A stretch of DNA of 64,000 nt from CAWATZ01 sp963784995 (lineage in GTDB: Bacteria > Planctomycetota > Planctomycetia > Gemmatales > Gemmataceae), in NCBI GenBank assembly GCA_963784995.1, contig CAWATZ010000007.1:310001-374000 (forward strand), in the 5' to 3' direction. Positions 28,100 to 36,599 of this stretch are shown here, one piece after another (within the stretch, counting starts at the first letter, position 1; each line of letters begins with the position of its first letter). The notes beneath the pieces are model-generated. The model was not told where the DNA came from. It searched no databases and saw only the letters and a list, made by a program, of their open reading frames with translations. The position numbers and the translations under genes are program-made.

Positions 28100-28200
28100 G
28101 GCTGGCCCTGGTCGAGCAGGGCGATCATCACCGAGAACTCCCCGTTCTTGCGGGCGAAACCGCGGGCGCCGTCAATCGAATCTCGCACGCGCCGATTGCC
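28100..28200 (-). pseudogene. Fragment of a 3'(2'),5'-bisphosphate nucleotidase/inositol monophosphatase
   Basis: Read on the minus strand, the segment gives RVRDSIDGARGFARKNGEFSVMIALLDQ, which matches the DPIDGTxGF metal-binding motif region of CysQ/inositol monophosphatase proteins. Only about 33 codons are left, and it abuts the DUF2891 gene and the tRNA fragment. It appears to be a gene remnant at the edge of a rearranged region. Confidence 0.5.
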
Positions 28201-28293
28201 ACTCATTACGACTGGCCCCACTCAGATGACGGCGTGAACGGTGACCGGCTGCTGAGGCCACTATTTGCCGTAAGTCATTACCCGGTTTGAAGC

Positions 28294-28357
28294 TGCCGAA
28301 GGTGGGGGTCGAACCCACACGCCCTTGCGGGCACTGGATTTTGAGTCCAGCGCGTCT
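28294..28357 (-). tRNA. 3' part of tRNA-Leu(CAA), probable attachment site
   Basis: On the minus strand the sequence runs from AGACGCG through the anticodon stem-loop CTGGACTCAAAATCCAG (anticodon CAA), a long variable arm with GCCCGCAAGGGC, the T arm GTGGGTTCGACCCCCAC, and the 3' acceptor strand CTTCGGCA. The 5' acceptor strand and most of the D arm are absent; the next 80 bases do not contain them. Tyrosine-recombinase elements that insert in tRNA genes leave precisely such a 3' copy at the far end. By geometry the element would lie at higher coordinates, with an intact tRNA-Leu beyond the window. Confidence 0.75.
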
Positions 28358-28935
28358 TGCTTTCCCTCACGTTGCTCTCACGTTGGTTTAACGCTGCAAT
28401 TACATGAATTTAATCATCTTACGGTTCCAACACAAACAATTCGCGTTGCGCTCGGATGGGCTTTGGATGGCCCACAAGTGTACCAAAATTGTACCAATCC
28501 GGGCGTCCCCGGTACAGGGGAACAGATCAGCAACTGCCAGTCGATCATCGCCAGGCTGATTGCCCAGGATCTCTTGCGATGGCTCGACTCATACCCACCT
28601 CAACGACGGCAGTGCCAACAAGCGGACCCTGGGCCACAAGCGGGCGAACAGCAACGGCCTGGACATGACCGGCAATGCAGCAGATCGCCCGACGCGGTGA
28701 CTTGGTCGAGGGCCGCGTGAGTGTCCAACAACTCACGCCGCCGAATACTCCTGGTCGCCGGAAGCCATCACAGGAGGGAATAAGCCAGGAACACGCCGGC
28801 GGAGGCCATCAAGATCAACCCAAACAGCTGTAGACCCTCGACGCGGTAGAATGAGCAGCAGCGACCATTGCCCAGTCGCGGCTTTCAACAAAACACCGCT
28901 CCAGGAGCAGATTGGAAGGCGAGGAGGCGTTGAGC
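28358..28935. other. Gene-poor junction beside the tRNA fragment
   Basis: No convincing gene. The stretch holds CTCACGTT repeats near 28370 and TGTACCAAAATTGTACCAAT at 28479, a near-palindrome. This is where an integrase gene is often found next to an att site, but only short, non-family frames are present, so the integrase at this end may have been lost. Confidence 0.4.
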
Positions 28936-29565
28936 ATGAACAAGGTGAGCGTTTACGCCAATTTGGAACACGAAGCTCTCAGCTACATGGTGATCGAGAG
29001 CGAGAAAGCCGGTTGCAACCTGAAGGACGAGGCTCTCAGGCAATGGGTCCGGCTGCACTGGCGGGATTACCTGCGGACTCGACTGGTGGAGCATCTCCGG
29101 GGGAGACGCTTCTGGATCGAGTTGGACCGCGGCGACTTCGGCCTGCTGCAACAGCGGTTCCTTGACCACTCCCTCCTGGTGGATCGCGTCCTCGACCGCC
29201 TCCAGGCTGGGCAGGAGAACCTCGACATTGTCCGGTGGGCCATCGAGTGGGGCATCCCGACCACCCCCTTGGTGGAGATCCTGGAGGCCCTCGACCTCAA
29301 CAGCCCTCGTCTGGCTCCTCCATTGGACAGGCTCACTCTTCCTCGGGTGAGGATCGACGCCGACTGGCTGGCCTGGCAGGGGGGCACTATCCCCCGCATC
29401 GCCCGGTGTATCGCTGAAGAAGACGCCTACGGTGACTTGCCGGTCCTCGGAGATGCACTCCAGGAAGCCGGCTGTGCCGATTCCGTCCTCCTCGACCACT
29501 GCCGCTCCGGCGGTCGGCACACGGGCTGGTGCTGGTTGGTCGATCTCATCCTGGAGCAACGCTAA
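28936..29565 (+). CDS. Gemmata-family protein of unknown function
   Basis: A 209-residue protein. Its last 70 residues (RIARCIAEEDAYGDLPVLGDALQEAGC then GWCWLVDLIL) match the C-terminal module shared by many Gemmata paralogues, the same one at 51348-52169 (ILADALEDSGC and GCYVLDLLIG). The N-terminal 130 residues are not recognised. ATG 28936 begins MNKVSVYANLEHE. No signal peptide. Function unknown. Confidence 0.6.
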   Translation: MNKVSVYANLEHEALSYMVIESEKAGCNLKDEALRQWVRLHWRDYLRTRLVEHLRGRRFWIELDRGDFGLLQQRFLDHSLLVDRVLDRLQAGQENLDIVRWAIEWGIPTTPLVEILEALDLNSPRLAPPLDRLTLPRVRIDADWLAWQGGTIPRIARCIAEEDAYGDLPVLGDALQEAGCADSVLLDHCRSGGRHTGWCWLVDLILEQR

Positions 29566-29843
29566 TCCATCAAGTTTGAACATCGAGGCAAGGGCAGCAC
29601 ATCCTCCCCAATCAACTCTGTCTCTTGGTCGAGAATCTGGATCTGCTCTACGACGCCTTCCAGCATAGGCGGCTCCGTCCCGACAGCGATCCCAGGTCGT
29701 CATGTTCCGCTTGGGCAGGGTGTGACGTTGCCGACCGAAGTCAAATCCTCTCTTGTGAAAGGATTTTGGTTGTGAGCGTGGGCAAGATAGCCTATCTGTA
29801 AGATAGGATCAAACTCGCCCGGCAACACATTACTGAGCATCAC

Positions 29844-30212
29844 ATGGTAAAGACTAGAAACGGGATTACCAAGATCGAAGGAGTGCGTCGTGCTGTCCAG
29901 GAGCTGGGTCAAGAGGCCACGACGGATGCGATCCAGGGCTTTTTGAAGGATCGCTTCGGCATCGTGATGACCAAGCAGCACCTTTACGTCGCCAAGCGCC
30001 AAGCCCTTCGTGAGGCAAAAGGGAAAACCACACCCAGCAAGAAGAGATCTGGCAAGGCATCCACGTTCCAGGCCAGATCCCAGGTGCAATCAGCCAATGG
30101 TAACAATGGCAAAGGGAGCGTCGCCTTGGAAGACATCCGGACGGTCAAGGGGCTGGTGGACCGGTTTGGGGCGAGCAAGGTGCATTCCCTGATCGGTCTA
30201 TTCGCCAAGTGA
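29844..30212 (+). CDS. Small basic protein, planctomycete type, possibly DNA-binding
   Basis: A 122-residue protein with a helical N-terminus (VRRAVQELGQEATTDAIQGFLKDRFGI), a lysine-rich linker, and a C-terminal helix (LEDIRTVKGLVDRFGASKVHSLIGLF). The layout, a winged-helix-like head with a basic tail, is seen in several small planctomycete proteins. Function is unknown. Confidence 0.5.
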   Translation: MVKTRNGITKIEGVRRAVQELGQEATTDAIQGFLKDRFGIVMTKQHLYVAKRQALREAKGKTTPSKKRSGKASTFQARSQVQSANGNNGKGSVALEDIRTVKGLVDRFGASKVHSLIGLFAK

Positions 30213-30294
30213 GGCTCTTGCCCGACGGGCTGGCCCAGAAGCCATGTTCGATGCTGCCAGGCGGGTGGCCCACTCGAAGCGGCACGGCGACAGT

Positions 30295-31398
30295 TCACTG
30301 CCGACGCAGTGGCCCTAACGCATACACGTATCCGTCACCGTCAGAAAGCAGCGCCGGCGTGTCCTGGTCGGTCAGTCCCAGCAGCAGGTTGCTTTCGGGC
30401 TCGAAGGCCCGCAGCACCTCCATGAGCAACAGTGGATTCAAGGCAATCTCTGCCCGGCTGGCTGAAAGAGGCAAAGGCAGTTTGACCCTGCTCCAGCCAG
30501 CCCCTGCCTGACGCGAACGCAGCTGAACCCATCCCGGTTCAAACCGCAGCTCCAGTCGAGCTGCTTCCTTCTCGCGCAGGACCGCTGCTTGCCTCACAGC
30601 GGCCAGGAACGGCCCGACCGGCAAAGGAAATAGATGCCGTGGCTGGGCGTTCACTGCTTTGCGCCAGTCAGGAAAAGTTCCGACGATGGAGCGCATCAGC
30701 AGAGCAGCCGAGCCGACCCGGAACAGTATGTGTTTGTCTCCGAAGGTGGCCTGGATGGGTTCCGGCTGGCCTTCCGCCAGCCGAGCCAGCAGGTCCACGG
30801 CACGGGCCGGCAACAAGCGTTGCACTGGGGATTGCTGCTCGTTAGCACCTTGAGCAAAGATCTCGGCCGCAGCCAGCCGCTTGTTGTCGGAGGCCACCAA
30901 GCGGACCTGATCGGGCTCCACTTCCCAGAGCACAGTGTCGAGTCTGTAGCGTGCCGTGGCCCTGCCGACCGTGAACAGGGTTCTCCGAACAGCCTGGCAA
31001 AACAAGTCGGACGGGATCAAGGAGACCATTCCGACCGTGGGCACGGCAGTCGCCCCGGCGCGAACTGGCCCAGGCACTTCCAGGACGAACTCGGCATCGT
31101 GACCCTGAGCCCGGACCAGCCCTTGGCCTGACTCCAGTGTCAATTCCTCCGCGATTGCTTCCCGTGCGACCGCCAGGGCATGCCGCGCAGGGATCATCGC
31201 CTCGCCGGCTTCTCCGATCACGGCAGGCACTTCCAGCCGCAGGGCTGCGTCAGCCCCGACGGCGTAGACGGTGCAAGTGTCTTCTTGGGCCTGCAGCAGC
31301 AGGCTGCGAAAGGAAGGATCGACGACGCGCTCAGGGAAGACCCGGGCGGCCAGCTGGCATCCCTTCAGAAAACGGTCCCGTTGCACCTGGATCTTCAT
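30295..31398 (-). CDS. DNA polymerase III beta-clamp (DnaN) paralogue
   Basis: A 367-residue protein of the size and pattern of a bacterial sliding clamp. It starts MKIQVQRDRFLKGCQLAARVFP, and has VRLVASDNKRLAAAEI where DnaN has LVATDGHRLA, GTFPDWRKAV where DnaN has GxFPDY, and a C-terminal end DGDGYVYALGPLRR where DnaN ends in M-P-x-R-L or so. The ATG at 31398 follows GGGGGAG. The clamp encircles DNA and tethers polymerases. It lies alone, far from dnaA/gyrB context, and the terminal motif is not canonical, so I take it as an extra clamp, possibly element-borne. Confidence 0.75.
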   Translation of the reverse strand: MKIQVQRDRFLKGCQLAARVFPERVVDPSFRSLLLQAQEDTCTVYAVGADAALRLEVPAVIGEAGEAMIPARHALAVAREAIAEELTLESGQGLVRAQGHDAEFVLEVPGPVRAGATAVPTVGMVSLIPSDLFCQAVRRTLFTVGRATARYRLDTVLWEVEPDQVRLVASDNKRLAAAEIFAQGANEQQSPVQRLLPARAVDLLARLAEGQPEPIQATFGDKHILFRVGSAALLMRSIVGTFPDWRKAVNAQPRHLFPLPVGPFLAAVRQAAVLREKEAARLELRFEPGWVQLRSRQAGAGWSRVKLPLPLSASRAEIALNPLLLMEVLRAFEPESNLLLGLTDQDTPALLSDGDGYVYALGPLRRQ

Positions 31399-31791
31399 GG
31401 CTCCCCCTTCCTGCATCTTTGACGGCGACTCCTGAAGCGAAATGGGATTGTGGCAACATCTGAATGCCTGTTCACAGGAGCATAAAGCGCGGCAAATCGG
31501 ACTGCAAGAGGGCACCGGCGGGGCAATGGACCAGGACCAAGGAAATGCCCTTCTCGTCGCACAGGATGACCCAGGAATGCGGCCCGAGCCTTGGGCTGAC
31601 CGAATACGGCCAGAACACGCTGGTGCCCCAGGAACACAGCCGGACGCACGAGTTGACCGATTCGCTGGCCAATAATCGGTTACACCTCCAACGCCATTGC
31701 CGCGAGCCGGTCTGACACGGACAATGAGCCCAGCGGGCACTGGGAGTCACTAACTGCCTCCTCGTTTTCCTTCGATTCCGGAGGTTCTCCG

Positions 31792-31938
31792 ATGTTGACC
31801 AATCGGTCACTCACCTTCTGCGCATCGTGCCTGGGCCTGATGTTCTCCTTGCTCAAGTCGCCCGTGGCCGCCGCCAAAGATCCAATTCAGGAAGCAGAGA
31901 GGGCGGGCTCCCTGCTGGTCCCGGGGTCACGCCGATGA
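31792..31938 (+). CDS. 48-residue signal-peptide-like ORF coupled to the MFS gene
   Basis: ATG 31792 has GGAGGTTC seven bases upstream, and the TGA overlaps the next ATG (ATGA). The product has a signal peptide (FCASCLGLMFSLLKSPVAAA) and a short mature end. It is either a leader peptide or an exported protein whose middle has been deleted, leaving first and last codons in frame. Confidence 0.5.
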   Translation: MLTNRSLTFCASCLGLMFSLLKSPVAAAKDPIQEAERAGSLLVPGSRR

Positions 31939-32671
31939 GCTGGCGGATCGTTCCCTTATTGATGCTGGTCGTCGCCCTGGCCCACTTCAACCGGATCAGC
32001 ATCACGGTGGCGGGCGCTGAGCAGATCATCCGGCCAGGCTTCCTCAGCCAGACGCAAATGGGTCTGGTCTACTCGTCCTTCCTGCTGCTGTACACCCTCT
32101 GCATGATTCCGGGCGGATGGTTCATCGACCGTTGCGGCCCTCGCGCAGCGTGGCTGGTCCTCTGCTTTGGCTCGGCGGTCGGCGTGGCTCTGACTGGCCT
32201 GGTCGGTCTGGCCTTCACCCAGGCCGTCCCACTGCTGGTGGGCCTGCTGGTCGTGCGCTCCCTGCTGGGAGTTACCAACGCTCCTCTCCATCCCTCGGGG
32301 GCGCGGTTGATCGCCAACTGGGTTCCTGATCGGGGCGTTGCCCTGGCCAACGGACTGGTCAACGGCGCTGCCTGCGTCGGGATGGCCTCGACTTACGTTG
32401 TCTTTGGAATGCTGATCGACCGCTTTGGCTGGCCCCAGGCGTTTTTGGTCACCAGCGGGGCGACTCTCCTGGCAGCTCTGGTCTGGTCGTTCGCTGCTTC
32501 CGATTATCCTCCTGCGCGCGTGGCTCAGGACTCCGATCCTGACGGAGCCAGGCCCGGTCAGGACTGGAATCCTGACCCACGACGTTTCACGGCCCTGCTG
32601 AGGCATCGCGGCCTGCTCTGCTTGACCTTGAGTTTCGGAGCGGTCGGCTATTTCGAGTACCTCTTCTATTA
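31935..32671 (+). pseudogene. MFS transporter, truncated by an IS1634-like element
   Basis: About 245 residues of a major facilitator transporter remain: six to seven membrane helices, with the MFS signature GGWFIDRCGPRAAWLV between helices 2 and 3. It belongs to the general organic-anion or sugar-phosphate class. At VGYFEYLFYY the coding sequence runs into the inverted repeat of the insertion element (from 32672), which supplies the stop. The second half is not found after the right end of the element, so an adjoining deletion has occurred. Confidence 0.75.
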
Positions 32672-34557
32672 CCCCTCATTCGCGTAAGCTTTTGGGAGGT
32701 TCAATAGATCTCTTACCCCGAACGATCGAGCAAGACCAGAGCAACAGAGATGAGCGGGTGGTATGGACAGGGGTTGGTCAGATTGGTGTACAGGGAGGGT
32801 GACAACTCCAACAATTCCAGGACACGAACCAACAACGGTGGCAGCGCTGGTAGATACCACCACTGCTGCTCACCCATTTGGATCAGGCTTAACGTCATCT
32901 GCAAACCGGCTATGGCACGCAACGTCCTTTTGCCGGTCGGCGCACCTTCCTGTTTGCTCTTCTGACCTTCGTACATCCCACCCAACTTTTCTCCGTTTTC
33001 TGCCAACTTTGCTCGCACAACAATCTCAAGCAGCGTCAGCACACGCAGCGCAATCAGCAACAGACGAGTCAAGCCCATGATCTGTTGGGGCAGTTTTACC
33101 CACAAGGGTCTTATTCCCAACGGTTCACCCTTCAGATTCTGGAATGGCCTCTCTAATCCGCCACCTTCTCGGTACGTCAGCACGCTCGCTGTCAAGCTTA
33201 GCCGTTGTGCCGGTGCATTGCTGACGAAGGCACGCCAACCCAGTCGTTTTTCCTTGCCGGCGATCTGCTCCTCGTTTCTCCTGACCTCGGCGATCCGATA
33301 GCGGGTTTCCACAGCCACTGTCGCCACTGCCGTTTCCGTTGGCCTGCCCGGCTTGCTGTACTTTTTCTTCTCCTGCACTTCTCGGTTCAGCGTGATGGTC
33401 AACAAACCGCCGACGCCGTGTTCTTTCTCGATGGCCGCGATGGCCGCACGCAGTTCTTGCTCCTCACGCCAGATCTTGCACCCCTTGCCAGACAATGTCA
33501 AGCTGCCCAACTTCTCTTCTGCTTGCCGCAAGCCTTTTTGCAGCTTCTCCTTCTGGCTGTTCCAATGTGAGCGAGACTGGACGATCTGCACTCGTTCCGT
33601 CCAGCTGTGGTTCCGGTTATCGACTTGCACGTGCTGCGCTCGAGTGAACTCGTAGCCCGTGCCGATCAGCTCGGCAGGTTCCTCCGCACGCGGCTTGTAA
33701 ATGGCTTGTAACTCGTCGTGGTCCGCTTTCTCAAGTGCCGTGTCGATCCAAGAGCCGAGCTGTTTGGCAGTCGTGCCGGTGTTTGGCAACGGAGTCAAGT
33801 AATAGTCTCCAGCGTCGGCAATGCGTCCGCGTGTCTCCAGCGCAGCCATCTTGCAATCTCCGGCAAACAGCAATCCAGAACCGCCCACCTTCTCCTTGAC
33901 CTTGCCGATGGTAAACCAATAGAGGCTGTCATCCGTTTCGTTGCCAGGAACAATGGCAGTGGAAACAGGGAAAGCCAAAGGTTGCGTGACGGCCGCCATG
34001 ATCTTGAGTTGGGGCAAATCGGGGCGGTGGTCCTTGCTGTGCCCCAACTGCATGATGCCATCGGGTTCAATGGTATGGTAACCACAACTGGCGGTGGCAT
34101 CGACGCGGAAGACATCCTTGGGCAGTTCATAGACGTCAAAGGAGGAGAGAAAGAGGTCGCTCTCGAGATCATCCCACTCAGCAGCAGCGAGGTTGTTGAG
34201 GACGATGCCCAATCGATCGTCGCTGAACTCGTGGGGGCGCAGTGCAGTGCCAAACAGGGACTGCAAGGTGTGGTGGTGGGTGTTCGCCCACTCCTGCACG
34301 TAGTATTTGCGGTGATCGGCCTGCGAGAGAATGTACGCCAGCCAACCAAGCACCAGGTTGCCGTTGGACAGCCCTTGGTGCTTGTGATGCTGCCCCAAGT
34401 GCTTGTCGATGATTTCAGCAATCCGCATGCGACGCATCATCCCGAACAGTAGCGGAATGTCGTCGATCCGTTCTTGTTGCACGATAACAGGTTGTGTCTC
34501 CATGACTTTGTTCTAGCAATTCTCTCCTTCCTTGGCTATCCTTACGCGAATGAGGGG
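32672..34557. mobile_element. IS1634-like insertion sequence, 1886 bp
   Basis: Perfect 17-bp terminal inverted repeats CCCCTCATTCGCGTAAG (32672-32688) and its complement (34541-34557) enclose a single transposase gene. I see no clear target duplication, which fits with a deletion on one flank. It has cut the MFS gene. Confidence 0.85.
32713..34503 (-). CDS. IS1634-family transposase
   Basis: A 596-residue DDE transposase of the IS1634/IS4 group. The N-terminus has the DUF4277-like start QQERIDDIPLLFGMMRRM, then HQGLSNGNLVLGWLAYILSQADHRK. The catalytic domain includes FRVDATASCGYH and FAGDCKMAALETR, and the C-terminal part has GGLERPFQNLKGEPLGIRPLWV with the final acidic residue. It is full length and open, so the element may be active. 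It is related to but distinct from the transposase at 54216. Confidence 0.9.
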   Translation of the reverse strand: METQPVIVQQERIDDIPLLFGMMRRMRIAEIIDKHLGQHHKHQGLSNGNLVLGWLAYILSQADHRKYYVQEWANTHHHTLQSLFGTALRPHEFSDDRLGIVLNNLAAAEWDDLESDLFLSSFDVYELPKDVFRVDATASCGYHTIEPDGIMQLGHSKDHRPDLPQLKIMAAVTQPLAFPVSTAIVPGNETDDSLYWFTIGKVKEKVGGSGLLFAGDCKMAALETRGRIADAGDYYLTPLPNTGTTAKQLGSWIDTALEKADHDELQAIYKPRAEEPAELIGTGYEFTRAQHVQVDNRNHSWTERVQIVQSRSHWNSQKEKLQKGLRQAEEKLGSLTLSGKGCKIWREEQELRAAIAAIEKEHGVGGLLTITLNREVQEKKKYSKPGRPTETAVATVAVETRYRIAEVRRNEEQIAGKEKRLGWRAFVSNAPAQRLSLTASVLTYREGGGLERPFQNLKGEPLGIRPLWVKLPQQIMGLTRLLLIALRVLTLLEIVVRAKLAENGEKLGGMYEGQKSKQEGAPTGKRTLRAIAGLQMTLSLIQMGEQQWWYLPALPPLLVRVLELLELSPSLYTNLTNPCPYHPLISVALVLLDRSG

Positions 34558-34630
34558 GAATCATGACCAAGAAAAATGGTTTTCTGAAGGAACTGAAGTT
34601 TCCCAGCCTTGGACTGGTCTTGCGCACGGA

Positions 34631-34668
34631 GGTCGGACACACCGCGGTCTGACGTGACCGAAGCGCGC
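34631..34668. repeat. 38-bp dispersed repeat, copy A (left of cpaF)
   Basis: GGTCGGACACACCGCGGTCT then GACGTGACCGAAGCGCGC. It matches 36242-36279 at 35 of 38 positions in the same direction, so the two flank the cpaF gene. A diverged inverted copy is at 46203-46242. Confidence 0.7.
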
Positions 34669-34761
34669 TAACGGACCGTAGGTTGGTCGCGGGGCGGCCG
34701 CAGCTAAACGACCTTCTTGGGCAGGCAGGCGTAGCTGCAGGCGGCTGTCTGTCGGAACGAC

Positions 34762-36105
34762 TCAGACCTTGAGCAGCGCCCGCTGCTGGAAGAATGCCAC
34801 CGGCAGGTCGCAGCCGGACCGGTTCAGCCGCTGCATGCAGGCCGGGCGGACGCCTGTCGTGGCGAAGCAGCCCCTGGCCCGGCCGGCCGAGTCCACCGCC
34901 TGCTGGGTAAAGGTGAAGATCTCCTGGGCGATGATGGTGTCCTGCTCCATGCCAGTCACCTCGGTGATGCTGGTCACCCGCCGGGCGCCGCCTGGGACCC
35001 GCTCGGCCTGGACGATCAGGTTGATTGCTGACTGGATCTGCCGGCGCATCGCCTTGAGCGGCAACTCGATGCCGCTCATCAGCACCATCGTCTCCAGCCG
35101 GGTTAGGGCGTCGCGCGGGCTGTTGGCGTGCAGAGTGGTCAGCGATCCTTCATGTCCGCTGTTCATCGCCTGGAGCATGTCGAGGGCCTCGGCCCCCCGG
35201 CACTCGCCGACGATGATCCGATCGGGCCGCATCCGCAGGGCATTGCGCAAGAGGTCGCGCATGGCCACGCCGCCGCGGCCGTCGATGCTGGCCGGCCGGG
35301 TTTCCAGGGAAACCACGTGCTGTTGCTGCAACCGCAGCTCGGCCGCGTCTTCCAGGGTGATGATCCGTTCCCGGGGCGGGATGAAACTGGACAGGACGTT
35401 GAGCAGGGTCGTCTTGCCCGAGCCGGTCCCGCCGCTGACGATGACATTGAGCCGGGCCTTGATGGCCGACTCCAGGAACTCGGCCATCTCCTCGGTCAGT
35501 GCCTGGTGGTGCAGCAGGTCGGCCAGGGCCAGCGGTCGGGTGCCGAACCGGCGGATGGACAGGCACGGCCCCTTCAAGGCCAGGGGCGGAATGATGGCGT
35601 TGACTCGCGAGCCGTCAGGCAGCCGGGCGTCCACCATCGGCGAGGTGTCGTCGATGCGCCGGCCGACCCGCGCCACGATCCGCTCGATGATCTGCAGCAG
35701 GTGGTCGTCGTCGCGGAAGGTGACCGTCGATTCCTCCAGCTGGCCGTTCCGCTCGATGTAGACCTCGCGAGGTCCGTTGACCAGGATCTCGGTCACGTTG
35801 CTCTGACGCAGCAATCGTTCCAGCGGCCCCAGACCCAACAGGTCGTCGAGCAGGTCGTCGATGAGCCGGTCGCGGTCCAGCGAGCCCAGCTCGGGCTGCT
35901 CGCGCCAGACCACCTGGGCAACGATCGGCCGGAGGGCTGAGCGGCGCCCCTCCTCGGGTAGTTTCTTGATCTCACCCAGGTCGAGTTGGTCGAGCAGTCG
36001 GGCGTGGAGTTGATGGCGGATTTCCTCGAGCCGGTCCTCGGCGGCTCCGACCGGAAGGGCCAGGGGGATGTCAGCGATCGCGTCCTCATCGGGCAGGGTG
36101 GGCAT
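34762..36105 (-). CDS. cpaF: CpaF/TadA-type secretion ATPase
   Basis: A 447-residue type II/IV secretion ATPase of the Tad class: EILVNGPREVYIERNGQLEE near residue 110, Walker A VSGGTGSGKTTLLNVLSSF near 215, Asp box ITLEDAAELRLQQQHVV, Walker B MRPDRIIVGECRGAEALDML, His box HEGSLTTLHANSPRDAL. It would power a Flp pilus with TadB/C, CpaC and a prepilin peptidase, none of which is next to it; an Flp-type pilin lies 10 kb away at 46447. ATG 36105 starts MPTLPDEDAI. The gene is flanked by 38-bp direct repeats. Confidence 0.85.
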   Translation of the reverse strand: MPTLPDEDAIADIPLALPVGAAEDRLEEIRHQLHARLLDQLDLGEIKKLPEEGRRSALRPIVAQVVWREQPELGSLDRDRLIDDLLDDLLGLGPLERLLRQSNVTEILVNGPREVYIERNGQLEESTVTFRDDDHLLQIIERIVARVGRRIDDTSPMVDARLPDGSRVNAIIPPLALKGPCLSIRRFGTRPLALADLLHHQALTEEMAEFLESAIKARLNVIVSGGTGSGKTTLLNVLSSFIPPRERIITLEDAAELRLQQQHVVSLETRPASIDGRGGVAMRDLLRNALRMRPDRIIVGECRGAEALDMLQAMNSGHEGSLTTLHANSPRDALTRLETMVLMSGIELPLKAMRRQIQSAINLIVQAERVPGGARRVTSITEVTGMEQDTIIAQEIFTFTQQAVDSAGRARGCFATTGVRPACMQRLNRSGCDLPVAFFQQRALLKV

Positions 36106-36241
36106 GGTGTACTCCTGGAGCAGTTGTGTGGGCCTGCCCAAGCATAGGCCACGCCCCGGGAGGAAGACGAAATGCCGGCAGTGTCCGGACACATTTCGCG
36201 TCGAATGAAGATGGATGGCCTGCGAGCCTCTTGCCTGCTCC

Positions 36242-36279
36242 GGTCCGACACACCGCGGTCTGATGTGACCGACGCGCGC
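36242..36279. repeat. 38-bp dispersed repeat, copy B (right of cpaF)
   Basis: GGTCCGACACACCGCGGTCT then GATGTGACCGACGCGCGC; partner of copy A on the other side of cpaF, 1611 bp apart. The remaining sequence from 36106 to 36599 shows no gene that I can support. Confidence 0.7.
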
Positions 36280-36599
36280 CTTGGCGCTCCCGCTCGGGCC
36301 GATCGAGCCGTTGCAGTGTCTCGTGCTGCACTTCACCGCCGAGAGGTGCTACACTTCTCCCCAGTGAAGGTCGCCGCCGCGTTCTTCGACACGCTCTGGC
36401 CGCAATTTGGGGACACGCCGAGGGGCGGGAAAGCCCGCAGTGGGGTTTCAGAGATCCTGGTCTGGAACGAGTAAGCCCTTGTACGCCGTTGTGCCGATTC
36501 GTATCATCGATGGGCTGCGGTTCTGTAGAATTCGGGAGTTCGAGTCCCGCTCAACACCTGCTCCGACCGCGTTGGAGCGCTGCCGACGGATGTAACACC

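Noticed and set aside
28358..28935. Intact integrase gene next to the tRNA fragment
   Set aside because: No frame shows recombinase motifs.
31472..31680. Minus-strand small ORF with a Trp/Ser-rich product upstream of the MFS gene
   Set aside because: Composition is protein-like in part, but no start with ribosome site and no known family; not enough to annotate.
32672..34557. Target-site duplication of the first IS1634-like element
   Set aside because: Flanks CTATTA and GAATCA do not match, and the MFS gene does not go on at the right side.
34762..36105. Complete Tad pilus locus
   Set aside because: Only CpaF and, far away, an Flp pilin are present; no TadB/C, CpaC or peptidase.
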